Shown piece after piece: positions 9,131 through 18,582 of a stretch of 64,000 bases of DNA. This DNA comes from Sinomicrobium soli. GTDB lineage: Bacteria > Bacteroidota > Bacteroidia > Flavobacteriales > Flavobacteriaceae. The translations under genes were made by a program, and so were the position numbers. A model generated the notes under the pieces. The model was not told the DNA's origin and did not search any database. It worked only from the letters and a program-made list of their open reading frames with translations. The stretch lies in assembly GCF_003285545.1 (NCBI RefSeq), contig NZ_QLNV01000002.1:405188-469187 (forward strand), given 5' to 3'. Numbering within the stretch: position 1 is the first letter of the stretch; every line of letters begins with the position of its first letter.

Positions 9131-9785
9131 TCACCCGGCAAAGCATTTTCATCTGTTCAGGAGTAAACTCTTCAAAATCGTCGATCAGCAGATCGGCCAG
9201 GGACAGGTCCTGGTTTCCCGAATTGGGGTTCCGGTATCCTACCGCCTTCATTCCCGCAGCCCTGGCGGCCTTAACGCCATTGGTGCTGTCTTCTATGACC
9301 ACAAAGGTTTCCGGAGCGATCCCGTATAATGCCGCAATGCGAAGAAAAATATCGGGAAAGGGTTTGCCCCGGGCCACGTGTTCGCTACTCACCACATGGT
9401 CAAAATATCCCGAAAGTCCCGCCTTTTCCATAAAGATCTCGATAAGCCGTACCGGGGAAGAAGACCCCAGTGACAACCGGACGCCTTCTGCCTTCAGCCT
9501 GTCGAGCAGGTCTGTAATGCCCCGGGTCAGCGGTACCTCCCGCTCGCCGATGACCTCAAAAAAATAGGACTTATGTGCTTCCAGCAGTTCTGCAGCACCT
9601 CCTTCGAGCTTAAAATCCTTCTGCAGTTTCTCCCACATCATCAACGCTCCCATACCTACCAGCCCGAAATGATATTCACGACTGATATGCACTCCTTTAG
9701 CCTGCATTACCTCTCCCAGGATCTGCATGTGAATCGGTTCGCTGTCTACCAGCACACCATCCATATCAAAAATAACGTGTTTCAT
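9123..9785 (-). CDS. HAD-superfamily phosphatase, beta-phosphoglucomutase-like
   Basis: A 220-residue HAD subfamily IA hydrolase. Motif I is FDMDGVLVDSEP (the first Asp is the nucleophile), motif II lies in LSLGSSSP, the motif III lysine is in ARGKPFPDIFL, and motif IV is VIEDSTNGVKAA. A helical cap follows motif I (HMQILGEVMQAKGV). Such proteins dephosphorylate or isomerise sugar phosphates; the substrate cannot be read from sequence. The ATG at 9785 is chosen; a TTG at 9794 would add three residues. It overlaps the next gene by 8 bp. Confidence 0.9.
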   Translation of the reverse strand: MKHVIFDMDGVLVDSEPIHMQILGEVMQAKGVHISREYHFGLVGMGALMMWEKLQKDFKLEGGAAELLEAHKSYFFEVIGEREVPLTRGITDLLDRLKAEGVRLSLGSSSPVRLIEIFMEKAGLSGYFDHVVSSEHVARGKPFPDIFLRIAALYGIAPETFVVIEDSTNGVKAARAAGMKAVGYRNPNSGNQDLSLADLLIDDFEEFTPEQMKMLCRVNG

Positions 9786-9861
9786 ATACTCCAAAATCTT
9801 GAACCTGTTTGTTCAAATGTAAAAATTTATTATCGGATTGTAGTCTCCGGGTCACCGTCCT

Positions 9862-10890
9862 TTATTTCTTATTGCCTCTTTTCAGCAATGCCCTGTTTAT
9901 CCGTTTTACCAAAGAGGGCCCTTCATAGATAAACCCGGTATACACCTGTACCAGGCTGGCACCGGCTTCGAGTTTTTCCAGGGCGTCTTCCGGCGAATGC
10001 ACGCCTCCCACACCGATAATGGGAAAACTGCCGCCGCTTTCCCTGTTCAGGAAACGTATCACCTCGGTAGACCGTTCCTTCAGGGGTTTTCCGCTCAGCC
10101 CGCCTGTTTCTTCCCTGTTCGGGGAGGCCAGCCCCTCCCTGGAGATCGTCGTATTGGTCGCTATGACCCCTGCTATTCCCGTTTCCCCTACGATGGCTAC
10201 AATATCCTTTAACTGGCCGTCGGTAAGGTCGGGGGCTATTTTCAGCAATACCGGTTTGGCGCCCTTGTTCTGTAAGGGGTGCTGTTGCAGGGTGAGCAGG
10301 AGCTGCTTCAGGGGCTCCTTGTCCTGCAGCGCCCTGAGACCGGGCGTATTGGGCGAACTCACATTCACCACAAAATAATCCACATAAGGGTACAGGGCCT
10401 CGAAACACTTGCGGTAATCCCCGGCGGCGGCTTCGTTGGGGGTCACCTTGTTCTTCCCTATATTTCCCCCTATCAGCACACCTTTGTTTTTTTTCAGTCG
10501 CTCTGCAGCGGCTTTCACCCCGCCGTTATTAAACCCCATACGGTTTATGACAGCGCTGTCTTCCCGGAGGCGGAACAACCGCTTCGGCGGATTTCCCGGC
10601 TGTGGTTCCGGCGTGAGTGTCCCGATCTCTACAAACCCGAAGCCAAAGCCCGAAAGTTCGTTAAACAACCTGGCATCCTTGTCAAACCCCGCAGCCAGCC
10701 CTACCGGGTTGCTGAATTTCAGACCGAAAACCTCGCGTTCCAGCGCGGGGTCCTTTACCGTGTACAGGGCAGCGATCAGGCCCCGCATTCCCGGGATGCC
10801 GTTTACCCATTTGATAAAGCCGAAAGTAAAATGATGTACTTTTTCCGGATCGAACTGAAAAAGCAGGGGGCGAATAAAATATCTGTACAT
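9862..10890 (-). CDS. pyrD: Dihydroorotate dehydrogenase (quinone), class 2
   Basis: A 342-residue membrane-associated flavoenzyme that oxidises dihydroorotate to orotate in pyrimidine synthesis and passes electrons to quinone. Class 2 identity comes from the N-terminal amphipathic extension ([20 protein letters not shown]). FMN and active-site segments are intact: [32 protein letters not shown] (the serine is the class 2 catalytic base), LLKIAPDL and [12 protein letters not shown]. It lies in the minus-strand metabolic run, 76 bp before the HAD gene and about 150 bp after lptB, so it may have its own promoter. Confidence 0.97.
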   Translation of the reverse strand: MYRYFIRPLLFQFDPEKVHHFTFGFIKWVNGIPGMRGLIAALYTVKDPALEREVFGLKFSNPVGLAAGFDKDARLFNELSGFGFGFVEIGTLTPEPQPGNPPKRLFRLREDSAVINRMGFNNGGVKAAAERLKKNKGVLIGGNIGKNKVTPNEAAAGDYRKCFEALYPYVDYFVVNVSSPNTPGLRALQDKEPLKQLLLTLQQHPLQNKGAKPVLLKIAPDLTDGQLKDIVAIVGETGIAGVIATNTTISREGLASPNREETGGLSGKPLKERSTEVIRFLNRESGGSFPIIGVGGVHSPEDALEKLEAGASLVQVYTGFIYEGPSLVKRINRALLKRGNKK

Positions 10891-11042
10891 GATGTCATTG
10901 TGTTCTTGTCCGGCAAAAATACGGGAAAAGACCGACAGATCATATACAACGGTTATAAAATGCCGTACTCATATACCAGGAAGTCCGATGGGTCGTAAAG
11001 AACGGTCAGGTTCCGGAGATCACTCCCTTTCCGGGAACGTCA

Positions 11043-11789
11043 TCAACTGTCAAAGTCGAGTTTCTTACGGCGAAGTTCAAAATTCTGCCCGAGGTATACC
11101 TTGCGCACCATCTCATCGGCAGCCAGTTCTTCCGGTTCCCCGGCCTTGAGTATGCTACCTTCGAACATAAGATACGAACGCTCGGTAATCGCCAGGGTTT
11201 CCTGCACATTGTGGTCGGTGATCAGGATACCGATATTCTTGTTCTTGAGCTGTGCCACGATACGCTGTATATCCTCCACCGCCACCGGGTCTACCCCGGC
11301 AAAAGGTTCGTCCAGCAGGATAAAATTCGGGTCCGTGGCCAGGGCACGGGCAATTTCGGTCCTTCTCCTCTCCCCTCCCGAGAGCAGGTCGCCCCTGTTT
11401 TTGCGGATATGCCCCAGGCCGAATTCCTCGATCAGCCCCTCCATCTTCATGTGCTGCTCCTTTTTGGACAGTTTGGTGAGCTGTAATACGCTGAGTATAT
11501 TCTCTTCGATACTGAGTTTTCTGAACACCGAAGCCTCCTGGGCCAGGTACCCTATTCCGTTTTGCGCCCTTTTATACATGGGGAAACGGGTAATATTCAG
11601 GTCGTCCAGATAGATACTCCCTCCGTTGGGCTTGATAAGACCGACGATCATGTAAAAAGAAGTGGTCTTTCCCGCACCGTTGGGGCCCAGCAGTCCCACG
11701 ATTTCCCCCCGGTTCACTTCGAGGGAAATCCCCTTGACTACTTTTCGTCCCTTATAGGACTTCATGATATTATCGGCTCTGAGTTTCAT
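11043..11789 (-). CDS. lptB: LPS export ABC transporter ATP-binding protein LptB
   Basis: A 248-residue ATPase that powers lipopolysaccharide transport from the inner membrane through the Lpt bridge. The Walker A motif is GPNGAGKTT and the signature motif is [16 protein letters not shown], whose ERRR form is typical of LptB. Walker B is [13 protein letters not shown] and the H-loop is ILITDHNV. Its membrane partners LptF and LptG are not in the window. The nearby kdsD gene makes a precursor of KDO, the inner-core sugar of LPS, so the cluster is enriched for envelope biogenesis. Confidence 0.95.
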   Translation of the reverse strand: MKLRADNIMKSYKGRKVVKGISLEVNRGEIVGLLGPNGAGKTTSFYMIVGLIKPNGGSIYLDDLNITRFPMYKRAQNGIGYLAQEASVFRKLSIEENILSVLQLTKLSKKEQHMKMEGLIEEFGLGHIRKNRGDLLSGGERRRTEIARALATDPNFILLDEPFAGVDPVAVEDIQRIVAQLKNKNIGILITDHNVQETLAITERSYLMFEGSILKAGEPEELAADEMVRKVYLGQNFELRRKKLDFDS

Positions 11790-11972
11790 GTATTACATTT
11801 ACTTATTCTGGTCTCCCCCTCTCCGGGCATACGCCTGGACACAAAAAACATGCCGGCATTGCCCGGTGCCATGCATTCCGGCACCTGTGCCGGGTATATT
11901 TAATCCTGCTCCACGCGTAAAAATACAAAAAACATCCTTTTTACCTTCCGGTCCGGATATACCTTAACAGCT

Positions 11973-12326
11973 CTAAGAAGTCTTTTCTTCCAGGGCATCC
12001 CAGAACTCATAGGCCCTCCGGAGATGCGGCACTACAATGGTACCGCCTACCAGCGTGGCTATTCCGAGCGCTTCGGTGACCTCTTCTCCCGAAAGTCCTG
12101 CCTTATGGCATTGTTCCAGGTGATATTTTACACAATCGTCGCACCGCAATACGGCAGAAGCTACCAGTCCCAGCAACTCCTTGGTACGCACATCGAGGGC
12201 CCCGGGCATATAAGCATTGGTATCCAGGTTAAAGATACGTTTTACCAGCTTGTTATTATCAGCCAGGATACGGTCGTTCATCCTGGAACGGTATGCATTA
12301 AATTCGTCTACAATATTTTCAGCCAT
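11973..12326 (-). CDS. Carboxymuconolactone decarboxylase / AhpD-like protein
   Basis: A 117-residue all-helical protein of the CMD/AhpD family. The core CDDCVKYHLEQCHKAG carries the CxxC-x3-H pattern of AhpD-type disulfide reductases. The conserved EEVTEALGIATLVGG helix follows. In flavobacteria this gene regularly stays next to tatC and lptB, although its substrate is unknown. A role in peroxide or thiol chemistry is suggested only by the CxxC. It starts 12 bp after the tatC stop and is almost certainly cotranscribed with it. Confidence 0.85.
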   Translation of the reverse strand: MAENIVDEFNAYRSRMNDRILADNNKLVKRIFNLDTNAYMPGALDVRTKELLGLVASAVLRCDDCVKYHLEQCHKAGLSGEEVTEALGIATLVGGTIVVPHLRRAYEFWDALEEKTS

Positions 12327-12338
12327 ATCCCTTTTGTC

Positions 12339-13184
12339 TTACATTTTACGCAGCGCTTCCTGTTCCTCTTTTTCCCTTTTGGCCTGTTTTTTCAGTACAC
12401 GGGACGAAATAAAGATGCTCACCTCGTACAGGATCATGATCGGAATCGACACCACGATCTGGCTCGCGATATCGGGAGGGGTGATCACCGCAGAGAGGAT
12501 CAGCACGATAACGAGCGACACCTTCCGCTGCTTCCTCAGGAATTCCGGCGTCACCAGCCCCACCCTGGTGAGGAAATAAATAAGTATGGGCAACTCGAAG
12601 ATCAGTCCGCACGAGATCACCGAGGCCCTGATCGTAGATATATACGAACTCAGGTCGATATCGTTGTGCACCTCCTGGCTCACCTGGTAGGTCGCCAGAA
12701 AATTGATGGACAGCGGGGATATCACATAATACCCGAACAACACCCCGATAAAGAACAGCAATGAGGCAATAAAAATAAAGCCCCTGGCATTTTTTCTTTC
12801 GTTTTCATACAGTCCGGGACCTATGAATTTCCAGAACTCATAGAGCACATAAGGGAAAGCCAGTATGAACCCCGCCCAGATGGCGGTCCAGATATGTGCC
12901 GAAAACTGCCCGGCCATGGTACGGCTCTGTACCTGGAACGGCAGCTCCTTGTCGCAGAAAGAATCGTCCATCCCTATGGCCCTGGACATCTTACAGAAGA
13001 ACTCATAGGTTACGAAATCAGATTTTTTCGGACCGAAAATGATGGTGTCAAAAATAAAGTCTTTGGCTATAAAGGCCACAACACCTACAATGACCACTGC
13101 CAGGGTAGCCCTTATGAGATGCCACCGGAGTTCTTCCAGGTGGTCGAGGAACGACATCTCCTCCTGATTCTTTTTCTCAGCCAT
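12339..13184 (-). CDS. tatC: Sec-independent protein translocase subunit TatC
   Basis: A 281-residue inner-membrane protein with six hydrophobic helices. TatC recognises twin-arginine signal peptides of folded proteins. The conserved N-terminal signature SFLDHLEELRWHLIRA is intact, as is the FEFWKF-like segment (VLYEFWKFIGPGLYENE). The C-terminal tail is long and charged (LKKQAKREKEEQEALRKM). Its start shares one base with the kdsD stop (TAATG), so the two are coupled. TatA is not in the window. A likely Tat substrate starts at 63931. Confidence 0.96.
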   Translation of the reverse strand: MAEKKNQEEMSFLDHLEELRWHLIRATLAVVIVGVVAFIAKDFIFDTIIFGPKKSDFVTYEFFCKMSRAIGMDDSFCDKELPFQVQSRTMAGQFSAHIWTAIWAGFILAFPYVLYEFWKFIGPGLYENERKNARGFIFIASLLFFIGVLFGYYVISPLSINFLATYQVSQEVHNDIDLSSYISTIRASVISCGLIFELPILIYFLTRVGLVTPEFLRKQRKVSLVIVLILSAVITPPDIASQIVVSIPIMILYEVSIFISSRVLKKQAKREKEEQEALRKM

Positions 13185-14149
13185 TACAGTATTCCTTCTT
13201 TTATCAGATTATGCAGATGAAGGACCCCGGCATATCCCTTATCATCCTCTACCAGGAGCTGGGATATACTGTTCTTCTCCATCATCTCCATGGCATCCAC
13301 GGCCAGCGCATCTGCCTCAATACTTTTCGGGTTTACGCTCATGATGTCCCGGGCCACGAGTTTACCGATATTGTCGTACCTGTTCAGCATCCTCCTGATG
13401 TCTCCGTCGGTAATCACTCCCACTATCTTTCCCTGTTCCGTTACAGCAGTGGCCCCCAGCATTTTCTCGGAGATCTCCACGATCACCTTTTTCACATCGG
13501 TATCCGGGCTCACTTCAGGCTGCATGTTTGCCGTTACGACATCCCTTACCCGCAGGTATAATTTTTTCCCCAGGGCCCCGCCGGGATGATACTTTGCAAA
13601 ATCCTTGCTGGTAAACCCCCTCAGGTCGAGCAGGCATATGGCCAGTGCATCTCCGATAACCAGCTGGGCCGTGGTACTGGTGGTAGGCGCCAGGTTATTC
13701 GGGCAGGCTTCCTTTTCCACATAGGCATTCAACACGTAATCGGCCTGCTGCCCCAGCAGGGAATCCTTATTGGCCGTAATGGCAATAAGCGTATTGGCCC
13801 CGTTTTTGAGCAGGGGCACCAGCACCTTTATTTCGGGGGTATTCCCGCTTTTGGAAATACAGATCACCGTATCGTCTTTCTGGATGGTCCCGAGGTCCCC
13901 GTGAATGGCATCTGCGGCATGCATGAATACTGCAGGGGTTCCTGTCGAGTTCAGGGTAGCTACTATTTTTGTAGCTATAATCGCACTCTTCCCGATCCCC
14001 GTGATCACCACCCTTCCCGGACTTTCGAAAATATGAGTTACGGCACTTGAAAATTCATCATCTATCAAAGATTTAAGATGATTTATTGCGGTACTTTCAG
14101 TTTCAATTACTTTTTTTGCAACTGCTTTTATAGCCTCGTTATTACTCAA
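13184..14149 (-). CDS. kdsD: KpsF/GutQ-type arabinose-5-phosphate isomerase
   Basis: A 321-residue enzyme that interconverts ribulose 5-phosphate and arabinose 5-phosphate, the first step towards KDO of LPS. An N-terminal SIS sugar isomerase domain (VVITGIGKSAIIATKIVATL, HGDLGTIQKDD, ISKSGNTPEI) is followed by two CBS domains (about residues 205-320). The GAL/YHPGGALGKK segment typical of the family is present. The start is a TTG at 14149, because no ATG is available at the conserved N-terminus. It leads the kdsD-tatC-CMD-lptB run and is transcribed divergently from recQ, 88 bp away. Confidence 0.93.
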   Translation of the reverse strand: MSNNEAIKAVAKKVIETESTAINHLKSLIDDEFSSAVTHIFESPGRVVITGIGKSAIIATKIVATLNSTGTPAVFMHAADAIHGDLGTIQKDDTVICISKSGNTPEIKVLVPLLKNGANTLIAITANKDSLLGQQADYVLNAYVEKEACPNNLAPTTSTTAQLVIGDALAICLLDLRGFTSKDFAKYHPGGALGKKLYLRVRDVVTANMQPEVSPDTDVKKVIVEISEKMLGATAVTEQGKIVGVITDGDIRRMLNRYDNIGKLVARDIMSVNPKSIEADALAVDAMEMMEKNSISQLLVEDDKGYAGVLHLHNLIKEGIL

Positions 14150-14170
14150 GATTTTTTTAAGGATTTATAA

Positions 14171-14201
14171 TTTGTCAAAAATAAAGTTTGTTATATCTTT
14201 A
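14171..14201 (+). promoter_or_regulatory. Candidate Bacteroidota promoter of recQ
   Basis: TTTG at 14171-14174 (-33 type) is followed 19 bp later by TATCTTTA at 14194-14201, one base from the TAnnTTTG -7 consensus. The recQ ATG lies 36 bp downstream in the short divergent region shared with kdsD. Confidence 0.55.
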
Positions 14202-14237
14202 GTTGTGCAAATGTATGTAAAATAGTAAAACGATAGA

Positions 14238-16439
14238 ATGAGTTCAGTTGAAATTGACCTGCATAAAAAGTTAAAGCAATATTTCGGCTTTAACCAGTTC
14301 AAGGGATTACAGGAGGGCGTCGTAAAAAGCATAGTTGACAATCACAATACATTTGTGATCATGCCTACCGGGGGAGGCAAATCGCTCTGTTACCAGCTGC
14401 CTGCGCTGGTGAAAGAGGGTACTGCGATTGTGGTTTCCCCGCTTATCGCACTGATGAAAAACCAGGTAGATGCCCTGCGCGGCCTTTCGTCCAGTGAAGG
14501 TATTGCCCATGTGCTCAACTCTTCACTGACCAAAAACGAGGTAAGGACCGTGATGAAGGATATTTCGGAAGGCACGACAAAACTGCTGTATGTAGCCCCG
14601 GAATCCCTGACCAAGGACGAGTATATCGATTTTCTCCGTTCCGTGAAAATCTCGTTTGTCGCCATAGACGAAGCACACTGTATTTCGGAATGGGGGCATG
14701 ACTTCCGCCCGGAGTACCGCAATCTGCGCAACATCATCAAGCGGCTGGGATACGATATTCCCATTATTGCGCTGACGGCTACGGCCACTCCCAAGGTACA
14801 GGAAGACATCCTGAAAAACCTGGGGATCACGGATGCCAACACGTTCAAAGCTTCTTTTAACCGTCCCAATCTCTATTACGAGGTCAGGCCGAAGACCAAG
14901 AATGTGGATGCCGATATCATCCGTTTTGTAAAACAGAACCAGGGAAAATCCGGGATTATCTACTGTCTCAGCAGGAAACGGGTGGAAGAACTGGCACAGA
15001 CCCTGCAGGTAAACGGTATAAGTGCCGTTCCGTACCACGCCGGGCTGGATGCCAAGACCAGGGCGAGGCACCAGGACATGTTCCTGATGGAGGACGTAGA
15101 TGTGGTGGTGGCTACCATCGCCTTCGGAATGGGCATAGACAAACCCGACGTACGCTTTGTCATACACCACGACATCCCCAAAAGCATAGAGAGTTATTAC
15201 CAGGAAACCGGAAGGGCAGGAAGAGACGGAGGAGAAGGACACTGCCTGGCTTTCTATTCGTACAAGGATATTGAGAAGCTGGAAAAATTCATGGCCGGCA
15301 AACCGGTGGCCGAACAGGAGATAGGCCATGCTTTGTTACAGGAAATGGTGGCGTATGCGGAGACTTCCATGTCCAGGAGAAAATTTATCCTGCACTACTT
15401 CGGGGAAGAATTTGATGAAGTCAGCGGAGAAGGTGCCGACATGGACGACAATATCCGGAACCCCAAGAAGAAACACGAGGCCAAGGACGATGTGGTCAAG
15501 CTGCTCTCCGCCGTCAAAAACACCAACCAGAAATTCAAGGCCAAAGAGATCGTCAACGTGCTTACCGGGAAGGTAAACGCACTGATAAAATCGCATAAAA
15601 CCGATGAAAAACCGTTTTTCGGGCTCGGAAGCGAAAAAGACTCCAAACACTGGATGGCACTGGTACGCCAGACCCTTGTGGCCGGGTTGCTGAGAAAGGA
15701 GATCGAAACCTATGGCGTGCTTTTCCTTACCCCTGCGGGCAGCGATTTTCTGGAACACCCGCAATCGTTCATGATGACCGAAGACCACACTTATGAAGAT
15801 TCGGGCGAGGACGCCATAGTCACGGCAAAAAAATCGGGTACCTTAGCGGCCGATGCCACATTGCTCCGGATGCTCAGGGACCTGAGAAAACGGGAAGCCC
15901 GGAAACTCGAAGTCCCCCCCTTTGTCGTATTTCAGGACCCTTCCCTCGAAGACATGGCCCTGAAATATCCCATTGATATGAAGGAACTGCTCAACGTACA
16001 CGGTGTGGGAGAAGGAAAAGCCAGGAAATACGGCAGGCCCTTTATAGAGCTCATCGCCAGTTACGTCAGGGAAAACGACATCATAAGGCCCGACGACCTG
16101 GTCGTTAAAAGTACCGGCGCCAACTCGGCGCTGAAACTGTACATCATTCAGAATGTAGACCGCAAGCTCCCCCTCGACGATATTGCCCGGGCCAAAGGGC
16201 TGGAAATGAATGATTTCATCAAGGAAATGGAACAGATCGTCTACAGCGGTACCAAACTGAATATCAATTACTGGATAGACGAGATCCTGGACGAGGACCA
16301 GCAGGAAGAACTCCAGGAATATTTCCTCGAAGCCGAAACCGATAAAATATCCCTCGCCATGGAAGAATTTGACGGGGATTATGAAGATGAAGAAATACGG
16401 CTGTACCGTATCAAGTTTATCAGTGAAGTCGCCAATTGA
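14238..16439 (+). CDS. recQ: ATP-dependent DNA helicase RecQ
   Basis: A 733-residue 3'-5' DNA helicase for recombination and replication-fork repair. Helicase motifs are intact: Walker A PTGGGKSLCYQLPA, DEAH box DEAHCISEWGHDFR, ALTATATPKV, and motif VI QETGRAGRDG. An HRDC domain lies at about residues 535-615 (LRDLRKREARKLEVPPFVVF). The zinc-binding cysteines usually found after RRKFILHYFGE are absent; the following stretch (EGADMDDNIRNPKKK) contains none. As I recall this is shared with other flavobacterial RecQ proteins, but it implies a zinc-free or altered RQC region. A long C-terminal acidic extension follows the HRDC domain. Confidence 0.96.
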   Translation: MSSVEIDLHKKLKQYFGFNQFKGLQEGVVKSIVDNHNTFVIMPTGGGKSLCYQLPALVKEGTAIVVSPLIALMKNQVDALRGLSSSEGIAHVLNSSLTKNEVRTVMKDISEGTTKLLYVAPESLTKDEYIDFLRSVKISFVAIDEAHCISEWGHDFRPEYRNLRNIIKRLGYDIPIIALTATATPKVQEDILKNLGITDANTFKASFNRPNLYYEVRPKTKNVDADIIRFVKQNQGKSGIIYCLSRKRVEELAQTLQVNGISAVPYHAGLDAKTRARHQDMFLMEDVDVVVATIAFGMGIDKPDVRFVIHHDIPKSIESYYQETGRAGRDGGEGHCLAFYSYKDIEKLEKFMAGKPVAEQEIGHALLQEMVAYAETSMSRRKFILHYFGEEFDEVSGEGADMDDNIRNPKKKHEAKDDVVKLLSAVKNTNQKFKAKEIVNVLTGKVNALIKSHKTDEKPFFGLGSEKDSKHWMALVRQTLVAGLLRKEIETYGVLFLTPAGSDFLEHPQSFMMTEDHTYEDSGEDAIVTAKKSGTLAADATLLRMLRDLRKREARKLEVPPFVVFQDPSLEDMALKYPIDMKELLNVHGVGEGKARKYGRPFIELIASYVRENDIIRPDDLVVKSTGANSALKLYIIQNVDRKLPLDDIARAKGLEMNDFIKEMEQIVYSGTKLNINYWIDEILDEDQQEELQEYFLEAETDKISLAMEEFDGDYEDEEIRLYRIKFISEVAN

Positions 16440-16629
16440 TTTTCCCTCTATATACAGTCCCCAACTGTCCGCTCCCTTTCTTACCATAACCTATCCTTCT
16501 TCAAAGCCGATTTGCCCAACAATGTCATTCTGCTGTAAATCCGGAGATATTCTTAGCCCTCCCAACTTCAGACTTCGTGCTTTCATATTGCCCCTTTTTG
16601 CATATATTTGACAAATTTTTTAACAAAAA

Positions 16630-16691
16630 GAGCCTGAAGCGTATAAAAAGTCCGGTCCCATTGTATTTAAGGACTTTTTCCAAACAGGCTC
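16630..16691 (+). other. Nested stem-loop upstream of the M28 peptidase gene
   Basis: The outer arms GAGCCTG (16630-16636) and CAGGCTC (16685-16691) enclose an inner pair, AAAAAGTCC and GGACTTTTT (16645-16653 and 16671-16679). The unit ends 32 bp before the peptidase ATG. It lacks a terminal T-run, so it is more likely a leader structure or a small repeat than a terminator. Confidence 0.45.
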
Positions 16692-16723
16692 CCAGTGTCC
16701 ATAAAAAACATAAAAACTAAGGA

Positions 16724-18295
16724 ATGAGAAAATTAGTTTATCTGGCCCTGTCGCTGGCCTTTGCCTGCAACAGCTCTCAAAAGGCAACAACACCTATCCA
16801 GAAAAAAGCCGATTACGATCCGGTACCTTATGCCGGTACCATTACCCGGGAAGAACTCAAAGACCACCTGTACACCTATGCTTCCGACGAGTTCGAAGGC
16901 AGGGAAACGGGAAAACCGGGCCAGAAAAAGGCGGTGGAATACCTGAAAAAACACTATGTAGACCTGGGCATCCCCGCTGCACAGGGGAACGGTGACTATT
17001 TTCAGAAGGTTCCGCTTATCATCAGTACCATGCCCGAAGGTACGGCAAGTGTTTCGGGACAGCAGTTTCAGATAGGGGAAGACCTGGTCGCTTTACAAGC
17101 CCCTGCCCGGAAAGAATACACTGCCGATGAGATCGTATATGCCGGTTATGGCATCGATACCCCCGAATACTCCGATTTCGACGGTATTGACGTGCAGGAC
17201 AAAATTATCGTTATCGCTGTCGGAGAACCTAAAAACGACGATGGCACCTATGTTATTTCCGGTACGGCCACACCTTCCAAATGGTCTGACCTGAAAATAT
17301 CACTTCCGGACCGGCTGGACATTGCGGATAAAAAAGGGGCCAAAGGCGTCCTTATCTTTGACGGGTCGCTGTACACGATGATCCTCCAGCAATACAATTT
17401 CATGAAAACCCGTTCCGCCGGCGGACGCATGCAGCTCGACGCCGAAGAAGACAATGATTTCTTCTATGCCTTCGTAAGCCCGGAAATGGCCGGAGCCATT
17501 GCCCCGGACCTGGAAAACATGGAAAGCGGTGCTGCGGTCAAAACCGATTTCAGGATCACCTTTACCAGTGAATCGGAACACATCGATTCTGAAAATGTAG
17601 TAGCCTATATCAAGGGATCTGAAAAACCGGAAGAATATGTGGTGATCTCCTCGCACCTGGACCATATCGGGGTGAACGACGACGGGCAGATCAATAACGG
17701 TGCCGACGACGACGGTTCGGGAACGGTTGCGATGCTGGAAATAGCCCAGGCATTCAAAAAAGCGGCAGACGACGGCAACGGCCCGAAAAGATCGGTGGTA
17801 TTCCTGCATGTTACCGGCGAAGAAAAAGGATTACTGGGGTCTGATTACTATACCAGGAAACCCGTTTTCCCGCTCGAGAACACCGTTACCGACCTCAATA
17901 TCGACATGATAGGGCGCATAGACCCGAAAAGGGAGGGAGACCGCAATTATGTATACCTCATAGGATCGGACAAGCTGAGTACCGAACTGCACAACCTCTC
18001 TGAGGAAGTCAATAAAAAATACTGTAACATAGAACTGGACTACACCTTCAACGACGACAATGACCCCAACCGCTTTTATTACAGGAGCGACCATTACAAT
18101 TTTGCAAAAAACAACATTCCCGTGATCTTCTATTTCAACGGGACCCACGACGACTACCACCAGCCCGGAGACACTCCCGACAAGATCAACTACGATCTCC
18201 TGGAAAACCGCGCACGACTGGTATTCCACACTGCCTGGGAGGTAGCCAACCGCGACAAGCGGCTCGTGGTAGACAAAGCCATGCCGGAAGAATAG
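16724..18295 (+). CDS. M28 family zinc aminopeptidase, lipoprotein
   Basis: A 523-residue exported peptidase. The short signal ends in a lipobox (LAFAC-NSS), so it is probably lipid-anchored. A PA-like inserted domain lies at about residues 125-280. The M28 catalytic core follows: SSHLDHIG with NNGADDDGSGT supplies His and Asp zinc ligands, TGEEKGLLGS the catalytic Glu and a Glu ligand, NIDMIGRID the Asp, and a late DDYHQPGDTPDKI the His. Activity is expected on the N-terminus of peptides, outside the inner membrane. The gene stands alone between recQ and a terminator. Confidence 0.93.
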   Translation: MRKLVYLALSLAFACNSSQKATTPIQKKADYDPVPYAGTITREELKDHLYTYASDEFEGRETGKPGQKKAVEYLKKHYVDLGIPAAQGNGDYFQKVPLIISTMPEGTASVSGQQFQIGEDLVALQAPARKEYTADEIVYAGYGIDTPEYSDFDGIDVQDKIIVIAVGEPKNDDGTYVISGTATPSKWSDLKISLPDRLDIADKKGAKGVLIFDGSLYTMILQQYNFMKTRSAGGRMQLDAEEDNDFFYAFVSPEMAGAIAPDLENMESGAAVKTDFRITFTSESEHIDSENVVAYIKGSEKPEEYVVISSHLDHIGVNDDGQINNGADDDGSGTVAMLEIAQAFKKAADDGNGPKRSVVFLHVTGEEKGLLGSDYYTRKPVFPLENTVTDLNIDMIGRIDPKREGDRNYVYLIGSDKLSTELHNLSEEVNKKYCNIELDYTFNDDNDPNRFYYRSDHYNFAKNNIPVIFYFNGTHDDYHQPGDTPDKINYDLLENRARLVFHTAWEVANRDKRLVVDKAMPEE

Positions 18296-18319
18296 TTTTT
18301 CGTATTCCCGCATCAAGAC

Positions 18320-18352
18320 AAGACCGCACTGAAATAACAGGCGGTCTTTTTT
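18320..18352 (+). terminator. Intrinsic terminator of the M28 peptidase gene
   Basis: The 8-bp arms AAGACCGC and GCGGTCTT surround a 13-nt loop and run into six T. It lies 25 bp after the peptidase stop. Confidence 0.85.
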
Positions 18353-18370
18353 GGTTTATGGAATTGCTAT

Positions 18371-18495
18371 GGTTATTAGGTTATTGGGTTATTTAGTCAA
18401 CACGCAATAACTCAGTAACTCAATAACTCAGTAACTCAATAACTCAGTAACTCAATAACTCAGTAACCCAATAACTCAGTAACTCAATAACCCAA
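18371..18495. repeat. 16-bp tandem array with an inverted lead-in
   Basis: Five and a half copies of a 16-bp unit (CAATAACTCAGTAACT) run head to tail from 18405 to 18493; the fourth copy has one change. The unit is itself two related 8-mers. Just upstream (18371-18395) the same motif appears inverted (GGTTATTGGGTTATT), so the whole region can fold back on itself. A relative is found at 26146-26222. No spacers are present, so it is not a CRISPR. Confidence 0.85.
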
Positions 18496-18582
18496 GGATA
18501 AAAAATACCTGAAACGAGGGATGGGAATAACCCCTTTTCTCCCCTATATTAGCAGCAATATTTTACGCGAAATACGACCATA

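Noticed and set aside
18405..18493. Short regular repeats resembling a CRISPR array
   Set aside because: The units are directly adjacent with no spacers, and no cas genes are near.
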